A DNA stretch of 56,217 nt from an uncultured Spirochaetaceae bacterium (lineage in GTDB: Bacteria; Spirochaetota; Spirochaetia; Sphaerochaetales; Sphaerochaetaceae): positions 1-56,217 of the forward strand of contig CALXKJ010000015.1 in the NCBI GenBank assembly GCA_944388955.1, in the 5' to 3' direction. The notes beneath the pieces are model-generated. The model saw nothing but the letters and a program-made list of their open reading frames with translations, had not been told where the DNA came from and made no database searches. Position 1 is the first letter of the stretch, and each line of letters begins with the position of its first letter. A program made the translations under genes and the position numbers. This document shows positions 17,344-25,259 of the stretch, piece by piece.

Positions 17344-17377
17344 TTTTTCCTCCTTTTATGAATTTTATACAAGAGTA

Positions 17378-17408
17378 AAAAAGGGCTACCGGGAAAGCAG
17401 CCCTTTTT
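17378..17408 (-). terminator. Hairpin after binding-protein gene (partial terminator)
   Basis: A perfect 10-bp stem (17378-17387 with 17399-17408) closes an 11-base loop; on the minus strand the stem runs straight into six T. It would terminate most transcripts after the binding-protein gene, with read-through to the permeases. Confidence 0.7.
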
Positions 17409-17426
17409 CTTCCTGAGCTATCAGAA

Positions 17427-18695
17427 TCACTCAGCCATAATCTCTGCGTAGTTTCTGTTCATGTTGGCAATGCCTTCATCAACAGTCTGCTCGCCAAGGA
17501 GAATCAGCTGGTGCTCAGCAAGGAGCATCTGGTCGATCTGTGTGACCTTGTCCATAGCTGGGCGGTCAGGTGAGATGTGTGTTGCATAGAGGCCGTCCAT
17601 TACGCCTTCCGGCATTCCAGGAGCAGCTGCATATGTCTCGAGATAGCCTTCGCCGACGAGAGCAGGAACCTGTCCATTCTCAGCCATGATCTGTGCGCCT
17701 TCCGGTCCGCTGATGAACTCAACGAATCTCCATGCTGCATCTTTCTTTGCGCTTGCATTATTGATACAGATAGGTGTTGTTGCACCGACTGTGTATCCGT
17801 TAGGAACATCTTCTGCGTGTGGAACAACTGCGACACCCCAGTTGACGCTTGTCTCGCCAGATACTGTGCGGGAAGCCATTGTCTGGATCAGCCATGAACC
17901 CATTGGGAGCATAGCAGCAAGACCCTGTGAGAAGACGTCTGTGTATGAAAGTCCTGAAGCCTGAATCTGAGCAAATGACATACATGAGCCAGCTTCCTGC
18001 ATTCTGAGAACCATCTCGTAGTATGGCTTGAAGAACTCGTAGTCACCGCTCATGATGGAGTGCTTGCCATCCTGTACGCCCCAGTTCTGTACACATGCAT
18101 TCCATGAGTGGAAATAAGCACCATACTTCTTTGTTGCGCCTTCACCCTGTGTGAGCTTACCAGCAAGCTCCTCGAACTCTGCCCATGTCATATCGTTGTC
18201 TGGATATGGAACACCAGCTGCGTCAAAGAGGTCCTTGTTGTAGAAGAGAACATACTGGTCAGTGCGGAGTGGCATTGCATAGAGCTTTCCGTCGAATGTG
18301 AAGTTAGCATCTGTGCCGTTGTATGCACTCATGTCGACACCTGCTGCCTCTACATACGGTGTGAGATCTGCAAGCTGTCCACGGTCGTAGAATGTCTTTG
18401 TCTTGTCAGCTTCCTTGATGAGGAAGAGATCGACGTCAGAGCCACCGTTGAGCTGTGTGTTGAGCTTTGTGATGTAATCTGCAGCCGGTGAATCCTGGAC
18501 TTCGATCTTTACATCAGGATTTGCAGCCTCAAATGCCTCGATAGCCTTTGAGAGATATGCGTTCTGCGTATAATCCCATACAGCGAATGTAAGGGTTGTA
18601 ACTCCGTTGTCAGCGGCTTTCTCTTTCGGGCCGCCTGCGAAAACAGATGAAATTGCCATAAGGGCAACAAGAGATAATACAATGAACTTTTTCAT
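17427..18695 (-). CDS. Sugar ABC transporter substrate-binding protein
   Basis: A 422-residue family 1 solute-binding protein with signal peptide MKKFIVLSLVALMAISSVFA followed by GGPKEKAAD; there is no lipobox cysteine. The body has LYAMPLRTDQYVLFYNKDLF and a late PMGSWLIQ loop typical of CUT1 binding proteins. It is the first gene of the uronide operon and is divergent from the YesM/YesN two-component pair, which probably senses the same sugar. A good promoter (TTGCCA, 16 bases, TACATT) and an AAGGAG site precede it. Confidence 0.93.
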   Translation of the reverse strand: MKKFIVLSLVALMAISSVFAGGPKEKAADNGVTTLTFAVWDYTQNAYLSKAIEAFEAANPDVKIEVQDSPAADYITKLNTQLNGGSDVDLFLIKEADKTKTFYDRGQLADLTPYVEAAGVDMSAYNGTDANFTFDGKLYAMPLRTDQYVLFYNKDLFDAAGVPYPDNDMTWAEFEELAGKLTQGEGATKKYGAYFHSWNACVQNWGVQDGKHSIMSGDYEFFKPYYEMVLRMQEAGSCMSFAQIQASGLSYTDVFSQGLAAMLPMGSWLIQTMASRTVSGETSVNWGVAVVPHAEDVPNGYTVGATTPICINNASAKKDAAWRFVEFISGPEGAQIMAENGQVPALVGEGYLETYAAAPGMPEGVMDGLYATHISPDRPAMDKVTQIDQMLLAEHQLILLGEQTVDEGIANMNRNYAEIMAE

Positions 18696-18747
18696 TTTTT
18701 CTCCTTTTGTCTCTATTCAGATTCAACCACGGTTTTCCACATTCTGA

Positions 18748-18775
18748 AATGTAAAAATAAAGCAATAGTTGGCAA
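18748..18775 (-). promoter_or_regulatory. Promoter of the uronide ABC operon
   Basis: Minus strand TTGCCA (18775-18770), 16 bases, TACATT (18753-18748), giving a leader of about 45-50 bases to the binding-protein start. The A/T-rich stretch upstream holds several TTGC/GCAA dyads that may bind the YesN-type regulator. Confidence 0.45.
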
Positions 18776-18831
18776 AATATTGCACTTGTGCTTATTTGAA
18801 TGGTAAATTATTGCTCTGATATGCCAGAATT

Positions 18832-18866
18832 TTGCAATTTTTTGTCATAAGCGTTAGAATCGCTAT
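18832..18866 (+). promoter_or_regulatory. Leaderless-type promoter of the yesM-like gene
   Basis: TTGCAA (18832-18837), 17 bases, TAGAAT (18855-18860), then 6 bases (cgctat) to ATG 18867. No Shine-Dalgarno sequence is present. Confidence 0.65.
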
Positions 18867-20570
18867 ATGAAGCATGTAAGTATCACACTGAAAGCGAGAA
18901 TCCTTTTTTCCGTCATATTATGCTTCATAATCATCTGTGTTCCTTCCTTCTTCCTTCTCTTCTCGCATATGAATCGGCTTGTATACGAGGAATCGATGGA
19001 GACCGGGGAAGCTCATGTCGTGAATGCCGTGAATCGTGTAAGTGAGGATCTCGAGGCATTGGTGACATCCGTAGCTTGGATGTGCGGTGAGGAGAGCATA
19101 GCTGATGCGCTTTCTTATAAAAGCATTGAAGATACTGGTGCCGCAATAGCGATTATCGAAGCCCAGAGTGAGGTTTCGACATATATGGCGGCATCTCCCA
19201 TAGACAGCAGTCTCAATAAAATCGTGATTTTCAATCCCGATACAAGAATGGGCTTTGAGTACGTGAAAGGACATTCCGGTACGCTTTATGATTCTTATGC
19301 CATCATGAGCACAGATGAATTCCGGAATCTCTCATTCCCGACCGGCGCCGTCGTGAGGTTATTCCTCACGCATTCCATAAATAATCCGGATGAGCTGGTC
19401 GTCGTGGCTTACGGCAGGATGAGAGAAACAGACGGCTATGTCTACGCCGAGCTTTCGGATAATGTGTTCAGGCCGTTATTCAGCTATCCGGATGTCGGGA
19501 ATATATATATCCTGTCCGATGGGATTTCCTATCCAGATGCAGTTCCTTCTGAATATATGGATGAAAACAACTGGACGATGGCAGAGTATCCATTTGTCAT
19601 TCCAGGAAGTTCTGTCGTGCAATTTGTTGACCGCGCGCCTCTGCGTCTTGCCTCTTCATATGGGCTTACTGTTTTTGTTGGGATACTCACAGCCTCACTT
19701 GTTCTTCTTATAGTCATTTCCGCTTTGCTTTCCCGCTATCTTACACGTACGACATCCAGGCTTGAGAAACACATAAAGTATCTGACGGAGACAAAGGATT
19801 TCGGCTCTGTGAATAAGTCTATAGAAGAAGGGAGCGATGAAGTCGCAGCAATCGGACGTACTGTCAATGCGATGAGCATCTCCATCTCCGAACTGCTGAA
19901 ACGCAATGAAATGCTTTTTGAGGAGAAGAAGAGAATGGAGATTGATATGCTTCAGCTGCAAGTGAATCCTCATTTCCTCTACAACACCCTTGAATCAATA
20001 CATTATCTTGCGGAGGTGCAGAAGAATGATGGCATTGCCAGAATGGCGAGAGGGCTTACGACGCTATTGAGAAATCTCGCTAAAGGCAGCAATGATCTCA
20101 TACCGCTCTCAGATGAACTCAAGCTCCTTGGCGATTATGATGACATACAGCAAGTGCGTTATATGGGGATGTATGAGCTCGTCTTCTCTGTCCCGGATGA
20201 GCTTCTGGGGTATCAGATACAGAAATTCACGCTGCAGCCGCTTGTCGAGAATGCAATATTCCATGGAATCGAGCCATCGATGCGATGCGGCACTATCGAT
20301 ATCTCTGCATCTCTTGATGGCTCAGATCTTTTCATCACCGTTGCTGATGATGGAGTCGGTATGACTCAGGAGGAGTTAAACCTCGCGTTCGAGCCGAAAA
20401 AACATTCAAAGACTGATATGACGGGAATCGGAATACGGAATATAAACGAGAGAATCCGTCTTATGTATGGTGATGGCTATGGATTGTCATTTGAATCAGT
20501 CAAAGGACAATACACTAAAGCGATAGTGCGCTTAAAGGCGGAGTGGTATGTACAGAATCCTGATAGCTGA
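18867..20570 (+). CDS. YesM-type sensor histidine kinase
   Basis: A 567-residue inner-membrane sensor kinase. Helix 1 (about 10-32) and helix 2 (about 258-285) flank an extracytoplasmic sensing domain of some 225 residues, followed by a HAMP linker (about 285-335). The His_kinase domain holds the phospho-acceptor motif NPHFLYNTLESIHYL, and the HATPase_c domain near the C-terminus shows VADDGVGM. This is the LytS/YesM class that pairs with AraC-type response regulators in polysaccharide utilisation. It is divergent from the uronide ABC/lyase operon and overlaps its response regulator gene by 23 bases. Its promoter is of the leaderless type. Confidence 0.93.
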   Translation: MKHVSITLKARILFSVILCFIIICVPSFFLLFSHMNRLVYEESMETGEAHVVNAVNRVSEDLEALVTSVAWMCGEESIADALSYKSIEDTGAAIAIIEAQSEVSTYMAASPIDSSLNKIVIFNPDTRMGFEYVKGHSGTLYDSYAIMSTDEFRNLSFPTGAVVRLFLTHSINNPDELVVVAYGRMRETDGYVYAELSDNVFRPLFSYPDVGNIYILSDGISYPDAVPSEYMDENNWTMAEYPFVIPGSSVVQFVDRAPLRLASSYGLTVFVGILTASLVLLIVISALLSRYLTRTTSRLEKHIKYLTETKDFGSVNKSIEEGSDEVAAIGRTVNAMSISISELLKRNEMLFEEKKRMEIDMLQLQVNPHFLYNTLESIHYLAEVQKNDGIARMARGLTTLLRNLAKGSNDLIPLSDELKLLGDYDDIQQVRYMGMYELVFSVPDELLGYQIQKFTLQPLVENAIFHGIEPSMRCGTIDISASLDGSDLFITVADDGVGMTQEELNLAFEPKKHSKTDMTGIGIRNINERIRLMYGDGYGLSFESVKGQYTKAIVRLKAEWYVQNPDS

Positions 20571-22104
20571 TGATGAGCCTATAATCCTTGCGGGTATCAG
20601 GCATATACTCGATTGGAAAAGCGTGGATGCGGAGCTTGTCGGCAGTGCGCGTAATGGCGCCGAGGCATATGCCATGATCGAATCCGAGCATCCTGACATT
20701 GTCATCACGGATATCAAGATGCCTGTGATGGATGGATTGGGGCTTGTTGAGAAATGCAGTACTGCATTCCCTGATATCGTCTTCATAATCCTCACTAGCC
20801 TTGCGGAATTCAGCTTTGCGCGTGAGGCCATCGGCTACGGTGTCTCTGACTATCTTCTGAAGACTGAGCTTGATGAGGATGTCCTCAGAACGGCGCTTGA
20901 AAAAGCTGAAGCTGAATGTGAGCGACGCCGTGGATATAGGGAGGTGAACGAGAAGGGCGACGGAGACAGGCTTTCATCTGAGATATCGAATCTGCTTTTA
21001 CTCAGGAATATCTCATCTGACACGAGAAACCTTCTTTCTCATAGTCAGGTCCTGTCATCATATGCTTTTGCTGCCGTTGCTTACCAATTCCCATCAGATA
21101 GCCTCGAGAAGCAATGGAGTGCAGATGATTACAGAAAGCTGCAGGAGTGGGAGGCGGATGTCCTTTCCAAGATAGTCTCATCGATGTTCTCTTCCTCGTA
21201 TCCTGTAATTCCATCAAGTGGCAAGCACACGGTGTTCATCTATCTTATCTCTGATATAAAACCTGAAACCTGGCAAGCTGTTGTTTCCAGGCTTGATAGC
21301 AAGATAAAGAGTGCTTCTGGTATGGTCACAGGCCTCGATACGGCACTATTAAGCACGAAGGTCTTTTCAGGAAGCGAAAGCCTGAAAGATGCGAGGATGG
21401 ATATTGAGAAGCTTCTGGTGTCGTATTATCTTGATAATCCTTCGCCGCATCCTGAATCGCTTGATGTGGATGTTGTTTTCCCCAAGCTTGAGCTTTCGAT
21501 CGGAAGTAAGGACAGTGTTGGCTGCCGCTTTTCCTTCTCTCAGATAAGAGATGCTGTGAAGAATACAGATCACAGTCTCAGCCAGTTTGAATTCTCTTGT
21601 TCTGCACTGCATTCAGCAATACAGAGTGGATTATCATCACTCGGATTATCTGAAAGCCGTGATATGCAGGATGCATTTGAAATGGCTGAGTTCATATCAA
21701 AACGCAGTGAAGTGCTGCTGTTTCTTGATGATGCTGAAAGTGCTCTTCTCAATCTCATAGAGAGCGCAGGCGGTACAGGTGGCAGTATTGCAGATAAGGC
21801 AAGGGAATATGTCCTGAAACATATCACAGAGCATATATCGCTATCTGATGTCGCTTCCTATGCCTGTGTCTCACCTGGCTATATGTCCAAAAGCTTCAAG
21901 CGCGTGATGGGTATGAGCCTTGTTGATTATATAAATCAGAAGAAAGTGGAGAAATCGAAAGAGATGATGAGAAATGGCGAAGACCGTATTGCTGATATCG
22001 CATCATTTTTAGGCTTCAGGAATATATACTACTTCTCTAAAGTCTTCAGGAAGGTTGAAGGCATTCCTCCTACTGATTATATAAAGAAGATAACAGGTAA
22101 ATAG
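20548..22104 (+). CDS. YesN-type response regulator, AraC family
   Basis: A 518-residue response regulator. The receiver domain is at the N-terminus (MYRILIADDEPIILAGI; phospho-acceptor Asp in VITDIKMPVMDGL, about residue 55). A long variable middle follows, then an AraC DNA-binding domain (about 420-515) with IADIASFLGFRNIYYFSKVF. It overlaps the yesM-like kinase gene, implying translational coupling. Its targets are probably the divergent binding-protein operon at 18695 and perhaps other lyase genes in the window. Confidence 0.93.
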   Translation: MYRILIADDEPIILAGIRHILDWKSVDAELVGSARNGAEAYAMIESEHPDIVITDIKMPVMDGLGLVEKCSTAFPDIVFIILTSLAEFSFAREAIGYGVSDYLLKTELDEDVLRTALEKAEAECERRRGYREVNEKGDGDRLSSEISNLLLLRNISSDTRNLLSHSQVLSSYAFAAVAYQFPSDSLEKQWSADDYRKLQEWEADVLSKIVSSMFSSSYPVIPSSGKHTVFIYLISDIKPETWQAVVSRLDSKIKSASGMVTGLDTALLSTKVFSGSESLKDARMDIEKLLVSYYLDNPSPHPESLDVDVVFPKLELSIGSKDSVGCRFSFSQIRDAVKNTDHSLSQFEFSCSALHSAIQSGLSSLGLSESRDMQDAFEMAEFISKRSEVLLFLDDAESALLNLIESAGGTGGSIADKAREYVLKHITEHISLSDVASYACVSPGYMSKSFKRVMGMSLVDYINQKKVEKSKEMMRNGEDRIADIASFLGFRNIYYFSKVFRKVEGIPPTDYIKKITGK

Positions 22105-22172
22105 TTGTAAATTTGGTATAAAATCTCAATAACTATAAAACCGAGAAATCAATTTCCCCTTACATTTTCCAT

Positions 22173-22204
22173 TTGACAAATATCTACCAGGGGGGGGGTA
22201 ACCT
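22173..22204 (+). promoter_or_regulatory. Promoter with G9 tract between -35 and -10
   Basis: A perfect -35 TTGACA (22173-22178) is followed by a spacer that ends in nine G (22190-22198) and runs straight into TAACCT (22199-22204), a TAnnnT -10 candidate. With nine G the spacer is 20 bases; six or seven would give the optimal 17-18. The tract is thus placed to change promoter strength by slippage. Upstream A/T-rich -10-like sequences (about 22116-22140) could be an alternative promoter, placing the tract in a leader. Confidence 0.6.
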
Positions 22205-22239
22205 GACGATAGAAATCATACTCAAATGGAGGAATTGAA

Positions 22240-23688
22240 ATGAAAAAGATTTCTGTATTACTTCTAGCTGCTATGATGCTGTTTGCTTTCACTGCATGTG
22301 ATGGATCTACACCAGAAGCTCCGACGATGTCAGAAGAGGCTCTGGCTGAAGCTATCAGCAGCGCTGGCGACAATGGTACGGTAACGCTCACCGGCAATGT
22401 TACTGCCACAAATGCAATTGAGATTAGCAAGGCTATAACTCTTGATGGTGCTGGTTACACAATCACACGCGATAATTCAGGTGCTTCAACTGGAAACCCG
22501 AATGATGGCTCCAAGTCAGTTGTTTTTGTAAATGGTGCTAATGCAACAATTAAGAATCTTACAGTCTCTGGAACAAACCCTAGGGCAGCATGGGATGCAG
22601 GCGAATTCGGCATCATGATCTGCGAAGGTGCAAATGCAACACTTGAGAATGTCACTGTGACAAAGATGAATGCAGGTATTCAGGTATGCAGTGCAACAGC
22701 TACAGTTAACGGTACAATTACTGTCACAGGAAATGTATACGGTGGAATCAGCGTTGATCAGGAAAGTGGCAACAAAACCAAAGGTAAACTCATAATCTCA
22801 AATGGTGCAAAGATTGTTTGTGCTGACGAAAAAGTTCCTGCAATCTGGCTTGAGTCAACAGCAAAGGCAGATATCGTAGGCGCTGATGGTTTTACATCTT
22901 TTGATCGTAAAAATGATCAGGTTTACTACCTTGCTGAAGGACAGAGCAAAGATAACTTCTTCGATGCAAAAATCGGAGATACATATTATTTTACACTTGA
23001 TGAAGCTATTGCCAACGCAACATCTGGCGATACTGTAATACTTCTTCGCGATGCTTCTGGAAAGGGAATTGGAAGTAAAGATCAAGGTATTTATGATCAA
23101 AGTAGAGGTCGTCTGATTATTGATTTTAACGGCCATACTTATACAATGACAGATCCTGCTGTAGGTTCTACAGGAACTGAGACTCAGGCAATGCACTGGG
23201 GAACAGGCCTTGGCTCAGTCACAATGAAAAATGGAAAATTCCAGGTTGCAGAAGAAGCTGAAGGCGTGAAAATGGCTATGCAGAACTATATCGACTTCAC
23301 TGCAGAGGATATGATCTTTGATTTCAGCAATATTCCTGTTGGACGTTATGCAGGTTCGCTGTATGGGGATTACAACGGACTCGAGATACCTATGTTCAAT
23401 AACAATAAAGCCGGTGTAATGAAGCTTAATAAGTGTACTGTGATAATGCCTGCAGAGAGCACTAAAGGAATCAGTGCAGGTGGTAAGAGTGTTACATTAA
23501 CTGACTCGACCATCGACGGGTATATCTGCCTTGAGCCAGAATGCTCAGTAACACTTAAAAATACAGGAGCAAAAGATGTTGTTGCATATTTTGATGGTGA
23601 TACGGTAACAAGTACTGTGGAGGAAGACGGTAGTACTACTTACAAATGTGTTGATGCTTCTGTAACACCTGTTGCTTCGGCTAATTAA
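22240..23688 (+). CDS. Beta-helix surface lipoprotein
   Basis: A 482-residue predicted lipoprotein. The signal peptide ends in the lipobox FTAC (Cys20), followed by an acidic linker. The body is rich in short Val/Thr/Asn strands with pectin-lyase-like right-handed beta-helix rhythm, such as LTGNVTATNAIEISKAITLD and NATIKNLTVSGT. There is no recognisable catalytic motif, so adhesion or glycan binding is as likely as lyase activity. It starts at ATG 22240 after ATGGAGG and stands alone, between the YesN-type gene and a terminator. A G9 tract in its promoter suggests phase-variable expression. Its G+C content is lower than that of the flanking sugar genes, which may indicate transfer. Confidence 0.8.
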   Translation: MKKISVLLLAAMMLFAFTACDGSTPEAPTMSEEALAEAISSAGDNGTVTLTGNVTATNAIEISKAITLDGAGYTITRDNSGASTGNPNDGSKSVVFVNGANATIKNLTVSGTNPRAAWDAGEFGIMICEGANATLENVTVTKMNAGIQVCSATATVNGTITVTGNVYGGISVDQESGNKTKGKLIISNGAKIVCADEKVPAIWLESTAKADIVGADGFTSFDRKNDQVYYLAEGQSKDNFFDAKIGDTYYFTLDEAIANATSGDTVILLRDASGKGIGSKDQGIYDQSRGRLIIDFNGHTYTMTDPAVGSTGTETQAMHWGTGLGSVTMKNGKFQVAEEAEGVKMAMQNYIDFTAEDMIFDFSNIPVGRYAGSLYGDYNGLEIPMFNNNKAGVMKLNKCTVIMPAESTKGISAGGKSVTLTDSTIDGYICLEPECSVTLKNTGAKDVVAYFDGDTVTSTVEEDGSTTYKCVDASVTPVASAN

Positions 23689-23707
23689 ACTGTAAATTTA
23701 AGTTTCA

Positions 23708-23737
23708 GAGACTCCCTGCGCAACCGGGGAGTCTCCT
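23708..23737 (+). terminator. Terminator of the lipoprotein gene
   Basis: GAGACTCCC (23708-23716) pairs with GGGAGTCTC (23727-23735), a perfect 9-bp stem with a 10-base loop followed by CTT. The T run is weak. Confidence 0.65.
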
Positions 23738-23791
23738 TAATCTGAGCTGTGTGCATGCTGTTTTGATTGATGACATATGTATTACGGATAT

Positions 23792-23865
23792 TAAGAGAAA
23801 GAAGATTTCGATGCCGTGCAAAGCATTGATTTTGACTGCTATGTAATCAATCTTCTTATCTCTTA
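23792..23865. repeat. Long inverted repeat between convergent genes
   Basis: A 16-base left arm (23792-23807, TAAGAGAAAGAAGATT) pairs with 23849-23865 with only one bulged A (23858); the loop is 41 bases. It lies just past the 3' end of ATPase C. It could be a terminator for that gene, or the remnant of a small element. No protein frame is evident. Confidence 0.5.
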
Positions 23866-23891
23866 GCACCTTAAAACGTAAAAGTTGTAAA

Positions 23892-25142
23892 CTAATTCAA
23901 TATATCCTTATCCGCAAGGAAATCTCGGATGCCGATGATGAATATACCATTCTCATCGTAGTGTGGTATTACATCATCCTCCACTATGATGATTTTCCTA
24001 TAGGAGTCCCTGATAAGCATGAATGGTCGCTCTTCCTGCAGTCTTTTCTCTGTATCTTTCAGCGAGAGTGTGCATTGGATATAGAAGCTCTTATCATGGC
24101 TTTTTGCATAGAAGTCAATCTCAAGTTGTTTCTTGGCTCTGCTGCCTTTTTCGTTTGTGTAGTTCTGCTCAATCACTCCGACTCTGATAGAGAATCCTCT
24201 ATATCTGAGTTCGTTAAATACAATGGATTCCATAAGATGGTTGACCTCTGTCTGAGTGAAACCGAGTATGACGTTTCTGAGGCCTGTATCCTCGAAGTAA
24301 TACTTGCGCAAGGCACCAATGTATTTCTTCCCTTTTATATCATAACGTTCTGCCTTGCTGATAAGAAACGAATCCTCCAGATGACTTATGTAGCGGCTTA
24401 TCGTTCCTTCGCTCATCTTTGTCTTCTTGATACTGCTGAAGGTATTAGCAAGCTTTGCAGTATTGGTAAGCGAGCCAGTCTGGGAGGCCAGTACTGATAC
24501 AAGCTCGGAGAGATTCTCTTGATCCTTTATCTTGCTCCTTTCGACTATATCTTTGATATATACAAGGCGATATAGTTCATCGAGGATATCTGCTTTTTCA
24601 TTTCTTGAGGAGGCTAGGACAACCTGAGGAAGTCCTCCGTATGTATAGTATTCTTCCCATGCCTTTCCTTTGTCCCCTTGATATGCCTCTAAAAATTCCG
24701 TCCAGGCTAGAGGAAGAACATGTATTTCGCGGCTTCGGCCTCTAAACTCCGTAACGATATCCGAAGAAAGGAATCTTGAATTGCTTCCAGTCACATATAT
24801 ATCAAGATTGTCATAATGGAGCAGTGAATTCAGAACCTGTGGGAATTCAGAGACAAGCTGTATCTCATCTAGAAGGACTATATGCTCATCTTGGTCAATC
24901 ATCTCCGAGAGTATATGCTCGTAGAGCTTGTCAGGATTCCGTAATGACTTGTTTTCCATCCTGTCGAGCTCCACTTGGATTATATGGTCATTGGAGAATC
25001 CTTCATTTATGAGATGGCGATAGAAGAGCTTGTTGAGAATGTATGACTTGCCGACTCTTCTTAGTCCTGTAATGACCTTTATGAATCCATTCCTTCTCTG
25101 TTCTACCAGACGTCTGATATATTGCTCTCTCTTTATTTCCAT
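23892..25142 (-). CDS. AAA ATPase C with DUF4143-type C-terminus
   Basis: A 416-residue protein with an AAA_14 ATPase domain: Walker A GLRRVGKSYILN (about 26-37) and Walker B IVLLDEIQ (about 93-100), then YVTGSNSRFLSSDI. A helical middle follows, then a DUF4143-like C-terminus with LEIDFYAK and YIQCTLSL. In this copy the ExK of PD-(D/E)XK nucleases reads Q-C-T, so nuclease activity is doubtful. Its closest relative in the window is ATPase D (shared RFLSSDI, TEFRGR and YIKDIVER stretches). Its promoter is flanked by two palindromes. It could be a DNA-linked regulatory ATPase; the role is unknown. Confidence 0.88.
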   Translation of the reverse strand: MEIKREQYIRRLVEQRRNGFIKVITGLRRVGKSYILNKLFYRHLINEGFSNDHIIQVELDRMENKSLRNPDKLYEHILSEMIDQDEHIVLLDEIQLVSEFPQVLNSLLHYDNLDIYVTGSNSRFLSSDIVTEFRGRSREIHVLPLAWTEFLEAYQGDKGKAWEEYYTYGGLPQVVLASSRNEKADILDELYRLVYIKDIVERSKIKDQENLSELVSVLASQTGSLTNTAKLANTFSSIKKTKMSEGTISRYISHLEDSFLISKAERYDIKGKKYIGALRKYYFEDTGLRNVILGFTQTEVNHLMESIVFNELRYRGFSIRVGVIEQNYTNEKGSRAKKQLEIDFYAKSHDKSFYIQCTLSLKDTEKRLQEERPFMLIRDSYRKIIIVEDDVIPHYDENGIFIIGIRDFLADKDILN

Positions 25143-25159
25143 TTTTTAATCCATAGTTG

Positions 25160-25257
25160 AATTTTTCGCATTGCGAAATTTTCTTCTATAAGAATGGTAA
25201 TATATCCTGTATTTGCAGTCAACCAATGAAGAAATTTTTCGCATCTGCGAAGTTTTT
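25160..25257 (-). promoter_or_regulatory. ATPase C promoter flanked by two palindromes
   Basis: Minus strand TTGACT (25222-25217), 17 bases, TACCAT (25199-25194) form a good promoter. One palindrome, TTTTTCGCA-TTGCGAAA, lies downstream at 25160-25182 in the leader. A near-identical one, TTTTTCGCATCTGCGAA, lies upstream at 25233-25257. Their centres are about 74 bases apart (close to seven helical turns), which would allow looping across the promoter. Confidence 0.65.
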
Positions 25258-25259
25258 AT

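Noticed and set aside
18769-18784. Second sigma-54-like element (TTGGCAAAATATTGCA) before the yesM-like gene
   Set aside because: The GG and GC are 9 bases apart, not the required 10, and its TTGCCA complement already fits a -35 of the minus-strand promoter.
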